Source: Verrucomicrobia bacterium IMCC26134 (GTDB lineage Bacteria > Verrucomicrobiota > Verrucomicrobiia > Opitutales > Opitutaceae). From it: DNA of 64,000 nt. The notes below the pieces were generated by a model that worked only from the letters and a program-made list of their open reading frames with translations, was not told where the DNA came from and did not search any database. Positions 19,784 to 29,253 of the stretch are shown one piece after another (the stretch's first letter is position 1; each line of letters begins with the position of its first letter). Location: contig CP011265.1 in assembly GCA_000972765.1 (NCBI GenBank), forward strand, positions 930,001 to 994,000. Direction: 5' to 3'. The translations under genes were made by a program, and so were the position numbers.

Positions 19784-19810
19784 CCACCTTAAGGTGGTAA
19801 ATCGTTTAAT
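19784..19810. promoter_or_regulatory. Palindrome and putative LacI-type operator before the giant repeat gene
   Basis: A perfect palindrome CCACCTTAAGGTGG (19784-19797) abuts TAAATCGTTTAAT (19798-19810). In the gene's orientation the latter reads ATTAAACGATTTA and ends 21 nt before the TTG at 19776. The paralogous gene at 46459 has TAAACGATTAATC at nearly the same distance (17 nt) from its matching TTG. Confidence 0.55.
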
Positions 19811-19933
19811 CCATGTCATCCGTCAATAGTATTTTTAATGCGACTCATCACCGTGAGCGTGTAAGCGGGGGGTAAATGAGCTGGCGGGGGGAGTTAGTCA
19901 GCGACTTCGGGGACCTTTCGAATTGTGGCCGTC

Positions 19934-20770
19934 TTATCCTTTAACCGCGCCTGCCTGGATTCCTTTCACGACGAGGCGCTGGGTGCAGAGAAAAGCGATG
20001 ATCAGTGGCAACACGCTCATGAGACTGGCTGCCATGATAAGGTTGGTCTGTTTGCCGTAGGCGGAGTCGAAGAAAAGCATACCGATAGGCAAGGTGCGCA
20101 GGCCTTCGGTTTTAATTAGCACCAGCGGCCAGAAAAACGAACCGTAGGTTCCGAGAAAGGAAAACACTCCCAGTGTCACCAGTGACGGTCGGCAAAGCGG
20201 AAGAACCACCAGCCAGAAAGTTTGCCAGCGGCTAGCACCGTCGATCTCGGCCGCTTCGTCGAGCGAACGTGGAATCTGAAGCATGAATTGTCGAAGCAGA
20301 AACGTGCCGAAGGCGGTAAACGCAGCGGGCAGGATAAGCCCGGTGTAGCTGTCGAGCAGCCGTAGCTTCACCAGCAGGGTGTAGTTTGGGATCATGGTGA
20401 CCACGCCCGGAATCATGAGGGTGGCTAGGTAGAGTTTGAAGACTGAGTCGCGCCCGGGCCAGACCAGCCGGGAAAAGGCAAAGGCGGCGAGCGCACTGGT
20501 AAACACCTGCAGCGTGGTCACCCAGACCGCCACAAAGATGCTGTTGAAGTAGTATCTGGCGTAAGGAATCTGCTCAAAAACGCGGCTGTAATTATATGGC
20601 CTCCAGTTCTTGGGGATTGGGTTGAACGACTCCACCTCCTGCAGGGGTTTCAAGCTGGTTAGGATCATCCAGAGGAAGGGGGCCGCCATGGCGAAGGCGA
20701 TTAACCAAAGGGCCACCAGGCGGGGCAGACGAACGAAGGTAGGTGGGAGCGGTTTGGCAGAGGCACTCAT
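19934..20770 (-). CDS. Carbohydrate ABC transporter permease (MalG-like)
   Basis: The 278-residue protein has six predicted membrane segments, beginning LVALWLIAFAMAAPFLWMIL. The cytoplasmic EAA loop (DEAAEIDGASRWQTFWLVVL) contacts the ATPase. Its place as the last gene of binding protein, MalF-like and MalG-like permeases matches a CUT1-type sugar importer. No ATPase gene is present, and such importers often share a MsiK-like ATPase encoded elsewhere. It lies 52 nt after the MalF-like gene. The substrate is unknown; the divergent GH38 mannosidase suggests manno-oligosaccharides. Confidence 0.92.
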   Translation of the reverse strand: MSASAKPLPPTFVRLPRLVALWLIAFAMAAPFLWMILTSLKPLQEVESFNPIPKNWRPYNYSRVFEQIPYARYYFNSIFVAVWVTTLQVFTSALAAFAFSRLVWPGRDSVFKLYLATLMIPGVVTMIPNYTLLVKLRLLDSYTGLILPAAFTAFGTFLLRQFMLQIPRSLDEAAEIDGASRWQTFWLVVLPLCRPSLVTLGVFSFLGTYGSFFWPLVLIKTEGLRTLPIGMLFFDSAYGKQTNLIMAASLMSVLPLIIAFLCTQRLVVKGIQAGAVKG

Positions 20771-20822
20771 AAGGAGGAATCCAGGGGGGGACGGGAGTGG
20801 AGCTTTATGTAGTTAAATATAA

Positions 20823-21794
20823 CTACTCTTCGTTGTTTTTGGCGCCCCATCGCCATTGCATGAGCGTGATTGCGAAAATGAGAGTAAATAGCACCCACGA
20901 GACCGCGGACGCGTAGCCGATGCGGAACTCGGTGAAAGCTTTTTCGTAAATGTAGTAGGCGAGTGTTTTGGTCGTGCCGGCAGGGCCGCCCTCGGTCATC
21001 ACACGCGCCGTCTCGAAGCCGCCTTGCAGGCCGCCGATGAGGCTCATTACAGAAATGAAAAACGTGGTGGGGGCGAGCTGCGGCCAGGTCACGTTGCGGA
21101 ATTTTTGCCAGCCGCTCGCACCATCTATATCGGCAGCCTCGTAGAGTTCCTCCGGCACATTAGAGAGCGCGGCAATGTAGAGCAGCATGTTGTTTCCGCC
21201 GATGGCGGTCCACAGCCCCATGGTGATGATGGCGTCGCGCGCTCCCACACCCCACTGACGCAATCCCAGCCCGACGTGCTCGACCTCCAGACCGAGGAGA
21301 TTGGCGGTGGATTGGAGCCAGGTCGGCGCCCGCCAGCCATCGGCGCCCAGTGTGGCTGCCGCGCCCTCAAGCACATGATTCACCGGGCCGAATTCCGGGT
21401 TAAGGAGCGCCTTCCAAAGAATCATCAGGGCGACGCCGGCGGTAAAGCAGGGCAGATAATAAAGAGTGCGAAAAAAAACGACTCCACGCAGTTTGCCGTG
21501 AAGGAGGATGGCGAGGCCGAGCGACCCGGCGATGGAGAACGGGATGCCAAGCATGAGGTAGCCGGTGTTCACGAGGGTCAGCCAAAACGAGGAGTCGCCC
21601 AAAAGTTCGATGAAGTTGGCCACACCGGTCCAAGCAAAGGGTTCGGTCTTGAGTATGCTCCAGTTCGAAAAGGCGACGACGAGAGACCACAGCACCGGTC
21701 CTGCGGTGAAGACCGCGAAACCGAGGAAATTCGGGGCGATGAAGAGCAAGGCCGGACCGAGGTGCCGGCGATCCGCGTTAAAGATCGTTTTCAT
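20823..21794 (-). CDS. Carbohydrate ABC transporter permease (MalF-like)
   Basis: The 323-residue integral membrane protein shows MalF-family features: an N-terminal membrane segment (ALLFIAPNFLGFAVFTAG), YYLPCFTAGVALMILWKALL, and the EAA loop ELYEAADIDGASGWQKFRNV. A stretch at about residues 140-185 (GAAATLGADGWRAPTWLQST) is a longer periplasmic insert than usual. Its ATG overlaps the TGA of the binding protein (21791-21794), so the two are probably translationally coupled. Confidence 0.92.
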   Translation of the reverse strand: MKTIFNADRRHLGPALLFIAPNFLGFAVFTAGPVLWSLVVAFSNWSILKTEPFAWTGVANFIELLGDSSFWLTLVNTGYLMLGIPFSIAGSLGLAILLHGKLRGVVFFRTLYYLPCFTAGVALMILWKALLNPEFGPVNHVLEGAAATLGADGWRAPTWLQSTANLLGLEVEHVGLGLRQWGVGARDAIITMGLWTAIGGNNMLLYIAALSNVPEELYEAADIDGASGWQKFRNVTWPQLAPTTFFISVMSLIGGLQGGFETARVMTEGGPAGTTKTLAYYIYEKAFTEFRIGYASAVSWVLFTLIFAITLMQWRWGAKNNEE

Positions 21795-23164
21795 GGGGTG
21801 GAGGCGGGAGCGGCGCGACCGGCCTTTGCGAGGTTACGGGCGATCTCGGCGTTGGCGCGGGCGGCGATGTTGCGAAATGCCTCCTCGGGGGACTTGATAT
21901 CGTTTTTTACCAAATCGAGTTGTTCATCAATCCAACGGGCGATCACCATGTTATTGATCCACGGACTGGATTCCTCGACGCGGCCATAGTTCATCGTGTC
22001 GCGCCAGACTCGGTTGTAGGTTTCTTTCGGATACTGCAGGTCAACCAGCCGTGTCTCGGCGCCCGCCCAGGCCCGGCGTGCGCCGAAGCCATCGGCCTCG
22101 TGGTTGAGAATGGCGTGGTGCTCGTCGGAAAGCAGGTAATCCATGAACTTCAACGCCTCCTCTTGGTGGGGGGCGAGCCGGTTGATCATAATGCTCTTGC
22201 CGTAACTCATGAATACTCGCTCACGTCCGTGCGGCCCCTCGACTGCGTTGAGATCGAGCCCTTGATAACCACGCAGCACGACCAGCCACCACCGACCGCC
22301 CAGGGCGGTGGCGTAGCGGCGGGCGCCGAATTGGGTGATCAGTCCTGCGCCCCAGCCGCCCTGCGAGGCCATGCCGGCCTCGGCCGTCGGCGTGGGCGCC
22401 ACGCCATGTTTATAAACGAGGTCCCGCATGAACTGGAGGGCTGCTATGGCCTCGGGCGAATCGAGCGTGCAGCGCGTGCCGTCTGCGGAGAAGACCTTGC
22501 CGCCCCATTGCCATACGAACTGCTGCCACTGAGCCCAGTTTAGTCCAAAACCGTAGCGAACAATGCGGCCCTCGGGCGTGCGCACGGTGAGTTTTTTTGC
22601 AAGTGGGATGAACTGCTCCCAAGTCATGCCGCCTGTGGGCAGGTCAACGCCGGCTTCTGCCAGGATATCGGCGTGCACCCAAAGACAGTCCACCGCGACG
22701 TTAAGGGGCACGCCATAGTAGCGGCCATCGGCGGTGCGATATGTGGCGTCGGCGCCGTTCCAGAAATCGCGTTCCGGAACGACGCCACGGCGGGCGAACT
22801 CTTCGCTCAGGTCGAGGGCGATGCCGGCCTTCAGAAATGTGTCGAGACCTGCCGCGTCGTAACAAGCGAAGAGATCGGGACCGACGCCGGCGATGGCCTG
22901 AACGACGACCTTCATTTTGTCCTCGTTGTCGGAATCTATGGCCAGGCGTAGATCGGGGTGGGCGGCGTTAAAGGCTGTTGCCTGAGTCCTCGTCGAATTT
23001 GATTCTCCAACCGCCCATGAGAGCGGGATTCGGGGATCGGAGGAATGTTTCGGATGCCAATACCAGGCGCAGAACGTCAATGCGCTTAGTAGTAAGAGAA
23101 TGATGCGGGGGTAGCCGTTCACGAAAGAGAGGGGTAATTGCCGCCGAGAAGTAGGCGCTGCCAC
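21791..23164 (-). CDS. Carbohydrate ABC transporter substrate-binding protein
   Basis: A 457-residue family 1 solute-binding protein with an N-terminal membrane anchor (RIILLLLSALTFCAWYW). Typical binding-protein features are VVVQAIAGVGPDLFACYDAAG, YGVPLNVAVDCLWVHADILAEAG (split here as a description), GGMTWEQFIPLAKKL and FMSYGKSIMINRLAPHQEE. The start at 23164 is GTG; a second GTG at residue 16 would leave the anchor at the extreme N-terminus. It delivers a sugar ligand to the two permeases that follow. It is transcribed divergently from the GH38 mannosidase across a 145-nt region carrying a LacI-type motif. Confidence 0.88.
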   Translation of the reverse strand: MAAPTSRRQLPLSFVNGYPRIILLLLSALTFCAWYWHPKHSSDPRIPLSWAVGESNSTRTQATAFNAAHPDLRLAIDSDNEDKMKVVVQAIAGVGPDLFACYDAAGLDTFLKAGIALDLSEEFARRGVVPERDFWNGADATYRTADGRYYGVPLNVAVDCLWVHADILAEAGVDLPTGGMTWEQFIPLAKKLTVRTPEGRIVRYGFGLNWAQWQQFVWQWGGKVFSADGTRCTLDSPEAIAALQFMRDLVYKHGVAPTPTAEAGMASQGGWGAGLITQFGARRYATALGGRWWLVVLRGYQGLDLNAVEGPHGRERVFMSYGKSIMINRLAPHQEEALKFMDYLLSDEHHAILNHEADGFGARRAWAGAETRLVDLQYPKETYNRVWRDTMNYGRVEESSPWINNMVIARWIDEQLDLVKNDIKSPEEAFRNIAARANAEIARNLAKAGRAAPASTP

Positions 23165-23277
23165 GTCCTTAGGGTGACGCAGATTAAGCGTTTGAATAAG
23201 AAAGCGGGAGTTTGCCCACTTATGGGGGAAAATGTCTTTACGGCCGAAGCCTCAAAGCGATTAGTCCCTTGACAAGC

Positions 23278-23300
23278 TAAATCGTTTTAATAAAACGAAA
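23278..23300. promoter_or_regulatory. Putative operator between the ABC importer and the GH38 gene
   Basis: TAAATCGTTTTAATAAAACG contains inverted arms CGTTTT (23283-23288) and AAAACG (23292-23297). It lies 10-30 nt before the mannosidase ATG and could regulate both divergent units. Confidence 0.55.
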
Positions 23301-23309
23301 ACTTCCTCT

Positions 23310-25823
23310 ATGCGCTTCCATTTAATCGGCAATTCACATCTCGACCCAGTCTGGCTATGGGACTGGCGCGAGGGCCTCAATGAGGGCATAACGACCTGCC
23401 GGACCATTTTGCGCCTCATGCGCACTTTTCCGGAGCTCACTTACGTCCGCGGAGAGACCTCCATTTATCGCCATATTCAGGAGAATGATCCCGCCACGTT
23501 CGCGCAGATTCGCGCGATGATTGACGAAGGGCGCTGGGACGTGGTGGGCGGCACGCTTTGCCAGCCTGATACCAACCTGCCGGCGACCGAGGTGCTCTGC
23601 CGCCAGTTCGCCCAGGGTCTGGACTATATGCGTCGCGAACTCGGGGTGCGTCCACGTGTAGCCTGGGCGGCGGACTCCTTTGGACATAGCTACGGTTGGC
23701 CGGAGATCTACTCGGCTGCGGGCATGGAGTATTTTGCCTTTTCGCGTCCCTTCGAGGCGGATTGCCCCCTGCCATCGCCGGCCTTCAATTGGGAAGGACC
23801 GGGCGGACGCAAGGTATTGAGCTGGCGGATACCAATTGGCTGGTATGGAAGTGAGCGCGGTGAAGTCGCCCGGCGTCTCGACGAGTATCGCTCAAAAGCC
23901 GAGCAATGGGGCGTCGAAAACATCGCCGTCACTTACGGACTCGGCAATCATGGTGGCGGCCCGACCGCTCTCCAGATCCGCGAGATCATGGCTTGGCGTG
24001 ACGCCAATCCTGACGTGACCACGGAGTTTTCGACTTTTCATCGTTTCTTCGACGCGCTGGCCGCCGAGAACAAGGCGTATCCGGTTGTTTCCAAGGAACT
24101 CAACTTCACCTTGCGCGGCTGCTTCTCAAGCGCGTTCCGCTACAAGAAAGCCTACCGCCGGACCGAGAATATTCTCCTCTCCGCCGAACGCACCACGAGC
24201 GTGGTGTCCGCCTCGCTCGACCGTCCCGCGCCCGATCTCAGTGCCGCTTGGGATTCAGTGCTTTTCAACACGTTTCACGATATCCTGCCGGGCTCTTCAT
24301 TGGAGCGAACCTACGAGGATCAACATGCCTGGTTGGGCGTCGCTTTCCATGACGCACGCCGGCACGAACTGACCTCGCTCAATGCCCTCGCTGCCCGATG
24401 CGATACCCGTGTGCCTGCGCCAGCTGACGACATGCCTTGCGCGGTGCCTGTCTTGCTTTGGAATCCGCATCCTCATCCGGTCTCGACGCACGTAGAGTTC
24501 GAGGCCTGCTTGGAATACCGTCCCATCACGAATTACGTTAACCGTCCCAACGCGCTGCCGGTCGAGGTTCTGAACCAGGAAGGCAAGCCGGTAGCCTTCC
24601 AGTTGCTCACGGTCGAAAACCAATTTGGATCCCACCTGCCTTGGCGCAAGCGCGTGCTACTGCCCGTGACTCTGCCTGCCTGCGGCTTTCAAGTTTTCTC
24701 GGTAGGCTGGAACGAAGCAGCCCGACCTGTCGCCGCTCCTGCGTCTTTGGTCCGGGCTGAGGGCGATCATCTTATCAGTAATGGCTCGCTCACCGTGTCC
24801 GCCCGACCAGGTGACACCGGCGTCGGCCTTGAACTCGACGGTCGTCCGCTGGCCGGCGGCATTTTACGCGCGGCTACCTTTGATGATCCATTTGGCTCTT
24901 GGGGTAATCACGATGGCGATCTCGCCGGAGACGACATTTCCACTGTCCTCGCTGACTGGACTGTCGCGCAAACCAAGGTCCTCGAGTGCGGTGCCTTCCG
25001 TGCCAGCCTTTGGGTGATGATGACTGCCGGAACATCTCGTCTTGAGCTGGTCCTGCACGTTGAGGAGGGAGCGCGGCAAGTTCGCGCCGAGGCTCGGCTC
25101 CTTTGGAATGAGCGGTCCGCCCGCCTAAAGTTGATCCTCCCGGATGGCGGGGCATCGGTGCTCTACGAGGTGCCGGGTGGCGACGTGCTTCGTGGTGAGC
25201 TGGGCGAAGTGCCTGGCGGGCGATGGATACGCGCCGATCACGCAGCCACGCCCTTCATCTTTGCGAGCGACGGTCTCTATAATTTCGACCTTAAGAACGG
25301 ATCACTGCGCGCCACTGTGCTGCGCTCCACCCGCTATTCGCGCAACTCTTCCTCTGCCGCGACAGAAGAGCCTTGGCGTCCACATCTCGACCTCGGAGAA
25401 CACCGGTTCCAGTTTGCGATCGCCGCCGCCGATACCGATGCGTGGGCTCTTGCGGATTCGCTCGAACAGCCTGTGACCGCGATGGTTACTTATCCGCACG
25501 AAGGCACGCTGGGCCGCTCAGGCTCCTTACTGGCGCTCTCCGCTGGTGTGCGTCTGCTTGCCCTCAAGCCCGCCTACGATGGCGAGGGTTGGATACTCCG
25601 CATTCAGTGCATCGCGAAAGAGGTCGTTGACGTTAATCTCACCTGGGTCGGCGCTCCGCTCCGTTTGGGTTCACTCACGCCTTACGAAATCGCGTCCTGG
25701 CGTATTGCCTGCGCGCCGAGCGGCTGGAGCCTTGAGCGCGTCAATACCGCCGAGGAGTCAAAGGTCGTCGAAGCCTCGGCTAACCCGTTCAAGAAAGAAG
25801 CGCTCTCCAGCGCCCGCGCCTGA
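23310..25823 (+). CDS. GH38 alpha-mannosidase
   Basis: The 837-residue protein begins directly with the GH38 catalytic domain and has no signal peptide, so it is probably cytoplasmic. Metal-binding residues are seen in GNSHLDPVWLW (H10, D12), the nucleophile as D122 in WAADSFGHS, and the later zinc histidine in NTFHDILPG. A beta-sandwich C-terminal domain (glyco_hydro_38C) follows from about residue 390. GH38 enzymes hydrolyse alpha-mannosidic links of N-glycans or mannans. The gene is divergent from a sugar importer, which fits degradation of imported manno-oligosaccharides. Confidence 0.93.
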   Translation: MRFHLIGNSHLDPVWLWDWREGLNEGITTCRTILRLMRTFPELTYVRGETSIYRHIQENDPATFAQIRAMIDEGRWDVVGGTLCQPDTNLPATEVLCRQFAQGLDYMRRELGVRPRVAWAADSFGHSYGWPEIYSAAGMEYFAFSRPFEADCPLPSPAFNWEGPGGRKVLSWRIPIGWYGSERGEVARRLDEYRSKAEQWGVENIAVTYGLGNHGGGPTALQIREIMAWRDANPDVTTEFSTFHRFFDALAAENKAYPVVSKELNFTLRGCFSSAFRYKKAYRRTENILLSAERTTSVVSASLDRPAPDLSAAWDSVLFNTFHDILPGSSLERTYEDQHAWLGVAFHDARRHELTSLNALAARCDTRVPAPADDMPCAVPVLLWNPHPHPVSTHVEFEACLEYRPITNYVNRPNALPVEVLNQEGKPVAFQLLTVENQFGSHLPWRKRVLLPVTLPACGFQVFSVGWNEAARPVAAPASLVRAEGDHLISNGSLTVSARPGDTGVGLELDGRPLAGGILRAATFDDPFGSWGNHDGDLAGDDISTVLADWTVAQTKVLECGAFRASLWVMMTAGTSRLELVLHVEEGARQVRAEARLLWNERSARLKLILPDGGASVLYEVPGGDVLRGELGEVPGGRWIRADHAATPFIFASDGLYNFDLKNGSLRATVLRSTRYSRNSSSAATEEPWRPHLDLGEHRFQFAIAAADTDAWALADSLEQPVTAMVTYPHEGTLGRSGSLLALSAGVRLLALKPAYDGEGWILRIQCIAKEVVDVNLTWVGAPLRLGSLTPYEIASWRIACAPSGWSLERVNTAEESKVVEASANPFKKEALSSARA

Positions 25824-25944
25824 TCTCTGCCTCAGGCAATCTAACGTTGGCGTGTAATACAACCTGGTGGGGCCTGCGAATGGCTCCCACTAGGCCTTCG
25901 GCGTGACGACGCTCTTCGTCGCTCACGCCTTAAACTCTCCCCCT

Positions 25945-27366
25945 ATGAACAAACCCCTTCTTACCTTCTTCTCGGTGCTCGTGATCATGGCCTGCCCGAT
26001 GAACGCCGCGACCGCCGCTCCGCCTGAGGCGTGTGCTGCCGCGAACCTGATTTATCCAAAGATTGCGGATTTAAAATTTGTGCCGCGTGGACCGGTTGCA
26101 AACGACATGGCCGAGCTTGAGCGCCGCATGAAGCCCTATACCGGAATTACAAATCCCGGTGCCGATGCCTCAACCTTGAACGGCAAAGTGATGGCGGGTT
26201 ACCAAGGCTGGTTCGCGCATCCCGACGACGGTGCGGGTATCGGCTACTTCCACTATGGTGCCGAGAAGGGTTTTCGACCTGGATTCAGCACGATCGAAAT
26301 GTGGCCGGATATGTCGGAGATGGATGCAGATGAGAAATACCCGACGCTCTTTCGCCTAAAAGACGGTTCAGTGGCCAACGTTTTCAGTTCCTACAACCCG
26401 AAGACTGTCGCGCGACACTTTCGCTGGATGGCTGACTATGGTCTCGATGGTGTCTTCGTGCAGCGCTTCGGCACGCGGATCATCAAGCCGCGCGATTATG
26501 ATTTCACCAATGGGGTTCTCGATCACTGCCGTGCAGCGGCCAACCAATTCGGACGCACGTGGACGGTCATGTATGATGTGAGCGGGCTGAAGGAGGGGGA
26601 AATGGAGAAATACGTGATCGCCGATTGGAAGCGGTTGGTGGATCTGATGAAAGTGCGCGAGGATCGCATGTATCAACGCCACGAAGGAAAGCCGGTGCTG
26701 GCGATTTGGGGTCTTGGTCTCGGGAATAAAGACCCGCAACGTGGCGGAATCGGCGAGAGTGTAGCGTTGTTGAATTTCCTGAAGAACGATCCGGTTTACG
26801 GCGGCAATTCCATCGTGCTCGGCATTCCACTCGCCTATCGCACGCCGGGGCTGCGCGACGCTTCGTCTGATCCGCGCTGGGCCGAAGTTTACGCAATGGC
26901 GGATGTGCTCAGTCCGTGGACGATCGGTCGCTACAAATCACCCAAGGAGTATGACAAGGTGCGTAAGGATTTTCAGGTCGGCGATGTGGCTCAGTCCCGG
27001 GCCGCCGGGCAAGATTACCTCCCGGTCATTTTCCCGGGCTTCAGCTGGCAGAACCTTATGGGCACGCGTGGAAAAAAGGAGCCGCAACCCGCGATTGCCC
27101 GCCTGCGTGGCGAGTTTTTCCGGCACCAGGCAGTGGGTGCGCGTAAGCTCAGAACGAAGATGGTCTACGTGGCAATGTTTGACGAAATGGACGAGGCCAC
27201 CTCGATATTTAAAGTCACAGACGACTCTCCTGTTGGGCCCAATTCGTTCCTTGGCTGCGAGGGCTTGCCCTCCGACTACTATCTGCGCTTGTGCGGCGAA
27301 CTCAGCCGTGAATTGAAGACGCCGGAGCAGAATACGAACAACCGTTGGATTCGTCGCCGGCAGTGA
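25945..27366 (+). CDS. Secreted GH71/GH99-like glycosidase
   Basis: The 473-residue protein has a signal peptide (MNKPLLTFFSVLVIMACPM...AATA). Its body resembles the GH71/99-like family often labelled xylosidase/arabinosidase. The recognised segments are VMAGYQGWFAHPDDG, EMWPDMSEMDADEKY, VFSSYNPKTVARHFRWM, GVFVQRFG, WTVMYDVSGLKEGE, GKPVLAIWGLG and VAMFDEMDEATSIFK. Carboxylates in the last motif are candidates for catalysis. GH99 enzymes are endo-alpha-mannosidases, but this subfamily's activity is not established. A paralogue lies at 38868 with the same ordered motifs. It follows the GH38 mannosidase by 121 nt and may share its transcript. Confidence 0.82.
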   Translation: MNKPLLTFFSVLVIMACPMNAATAAPPEACAAANLIYPKIADLKFVPRGPVANDMAELERRMKPYTGITNPGADASTLNGKVMAGYQGWFAHPDDGAGIGYFHYGAEKGFRPGFSTIEMWPDMSEMDADEKYPTLFRLKDGSVANVFSSYNPKTVARHFRWMADYGLDGVFVQRFGTRIIKPRDYDFTNGVLDHCRAAANQFGRTWTVMYDVSGLKEGEMEKYVIADWKRLVDLMKVREDRMYQRHEGKPVLAIWGLGLGNKDPQRGGIGESVALLNFLKNDPVYGGNSIVLGIPLAYRTPGLRDASSDPRWAEVYAMADVLSPWTIGRYKSPKEYDKVRKDFQVGDVAQSRAAGQDYLPVIFPGFSWQNLMGTRGKKEPQPAIARLRGEFFRHQAVGARKLRTKMVYVAMFDEMDEATSIFKVTDDSPVGPNSFLGCEGLPSDYYLRLCGELSRELKTPEQNTNNRWIRRRQ

Positions 27367-27420
27367 TCGAAAGGCCAGGGCTTAAACCCGAACTCCGCCG
27401 ATAAAGTTCATGCGGTGAAG

Positions 27421-27843
27421 TTATTTCCCGCGTTTTCTTTCCGATGGGTGAGAGGCTTGTTCCGTTTTCAGTTTCTTGTTTTCAGGCATATTTTTCTCAT
27501 AGTATGCCTTTGCTGTTTCCGCCTGATCGGAGGGCAACTGAAAGACGTATTTGCCGGGAGACTCCTGGTTGAGGCGGTCAACGATCCTCTTGATTGTCGT
27601 GAAAATAGTGGTGCCTTAGTCTGCTGAGATCAGCTTGCCGGTGACGAATTCCGGGGACATGGGGTTGGCTTTTACCCGGGAAAGATCTTCATAGAGTTCC
27701 TCTTCCTTCCAGCAATCCCGTATGCGCTCCATCAATACAGGCACGCCGTTAGAAAACTGCGGGTTGGATATGTGGTTAAAGTTGTGGCGAATGCTGTCCA
27801 CTCCGGACAGGGAGGTGTAAAATTTTAGAATTAAGGCAACCAC
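27421..27843 (-). pseudogene. 3' gene fragment interrupted by an ochre stop
   Basis: A minus-strand frame reads VALILKFYTSLSGVDSIRHN to VTGKLISAD, meets TAA at 27616-27618, and continues in the same frame as GTTIFTTIKRIVDRLNQE to a second TAA at 27421-27423. Both halves look like one protein of about 135 residues, with a charged lysine-rich end (KNMPENKKLKTEQASH). Its 5' end overlaps the 3' end of the BNR_4 gene, so the original N-terminus is missing. A single base change (for example AAA to TAA) would explain the stop. The family is not recognised. Base composition is more AT-rich than the neighbours, which may indicate foreign origin. Confidence 0.6.
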
Positions 27844-29219
27844 TCGAGAACGAAAACGGGTTGGGGCTCGATTGCTTCAAGTTGCTCGCCATCACCTTGT
27901 CCGGTGGATTGAACGAAGAGGTTCAAGATCCCATCTCGTTCCCAACGGATGTGGTCGTAGGAGGGTTCCCAAAACCGGACGCCAAACTCGGTCAGGTCTC
28001 TGGTTGTCCATTTGTCGGAGCGGAGATCTGCGCATTGGGAGACGGTGACTTTGCTGCCTCTTTCGAGATCGCGGTAGATTACGGAGACGGACGTTTTGCC
28101 ATCGGCGGACTTAGCCAAAACCTGGGGGCGGGAGATGGGAATGGCCTTGGAGCCTTCGCCGGAAAGCGAGAACAGTGTGGTGCGCGTGGAGACTTGCGTG
28201 GTGCGCCATGTTTTACCGTCGTGGGCGATGACGAAGAACTGGGGCACGGGAGATCCCGAGGGGCGGAAATAGGTGGCGATGATGGGGTGACCGTCGGAGT
28301 CCGTGCACATCGAAGTCTGGTTGATCAGCTCGTGCTTCTGCGGGACGCGGGCGGCGATTTCGGCGGTGGCGAGGGTGATGGGGAGCGCGTAGGAAGTGCC
28401 GTCGGATTTGCACCAGGTTTTGCCTCCGTCATCGGAGCGGGCGTAGCAGACATCGTGGTTGGTGGCGACGTCGCCGGATTCGCGCCAGACCCAGGAGACA
28501 TGGATGGAACCCTTGGCGTCCACGGTGGACTGCGGGTAGGCGTTACGCTGATTTTCTCCTGAGATAAAGTTGGAATGGATCTGGGTCCACGTCTGCGCCT
28601 TGGTGTCGTAATGGTTCAGGGCAAGGTTTCCCCGGCCGGAGCTGCCGTCGCGGTAGAGGAAAATCAGGTTGCCGTTGGCGAGTTTGAAAAACTGGGGATA
28701 GGTGACGTTGTTTTCAAAAAGACCGGTCATCGGGATGTTTTTGGTAAATTCGGTAAACCCAGGGGCGACCGATTTAACATAGCGGAGAGGGTGCCCGTGG
28801 TGATCCCAGGATAGGTGCAGGTAGCCTTCGCCATCGGCGATGATGGAGATGACGTTGTGGGCGTCTTTGGTGTTTCCGGTCAGGGCGGTGACGGTTGGCG
28901 TCCAGGTGGTGTTGCCCAGGGTGCGGGTGGCGATGACGACGCGGGAGTCTGCGTTGTAGTAAGCGACGAATTGTTGGTCTTTCCAGGTGGTGATGGGGTC
29001 GGTGCGGAACACGGCGGCGTTAACGGAGTTGGCCGCCCAACCTTTGCCGACTTCCAAGAGCTTTGCCTCGCCCATATGCGGTGGCGGGTGCTGGATGTCC
29101 GCTGGGGAATCGGCAAGCCCCGGCGAAGCGATGAATGCAAGCGTGATGACACGGCGGATGAAACCCGAGAGGTGACGGGTGGCGCAGCGGGGGTAAGGGC
29201 GTAGGCCTGTGCGTTTCAT
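27831..29219 (-). CDS. Secreted BNR_4 repeat protein, possible polysaccharide lyase
   Basis: The 462-residue protein starts with a basic leader and signal segment (RRVITLAFIASPGLADS). The body is a BNR_4-type beta-propeller: TKDAHNVISIIADGEGYLHL, SWDHHGHPLRYVKS, NVTYPQFFKLANGNLIFLYR, then RNAYPQSTVDAKGSIHVSW. BNR_4 proteins include the seven-bladed-propeller ulvan lyases of PL24/PL25 as well as uncharacterised sugar-binding or hydrolytic proteins. A histidine in DHHGHP is a plausible active-site residue by that analogy. It lies 34 nt downstream of the GH85 fusion gene and is likely in the same operon. The exact activity is unknown. Confidence 0.78.
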   Translation of the reverse strand: MKRTGLRPYPRCATRHLSGFIRRVITLAFIASPGLADSPADIQHPPPHMGEAKLLEVGKGWAANSVNAAVFRTDPITTWKDQQFVAYYNADSRVVIATRTLGNTTWTPTVTALTGNTKDAHNVISIIADGEGYLHLSWDHHGHPLRYVKSVAPGFTEFTKNIPMTGLFENNVTYPQFFKLANGNLIFLYRDGSSGRGNLALNHYDTKAQTWTQIHSNFISGENQRNAYPQSTVDAKGSIHVSWVWRESGDVATNHDVCYARSDDGGKTWCKSDGTSYALPITLATAEIAARVPQKHELINQTSMCTDSDGHPIIATYFRPSGSPVPQFFVIAHDGKTWRTTQVSTRTTLFSLSGEGSKAIPISRPQVLAKSADGKTSVSVIYRDLERGSKVTVSQCADLRSDKWTTRDLTEFGVRFWEPSYDHIRWERDGILNLFVQSTGQGDGEQLEAIEPQPVFVLEWLP

Positions 29220-29253
29220 GGTATTTTAGTGACCGTCTGACACTCTCGGGCGC

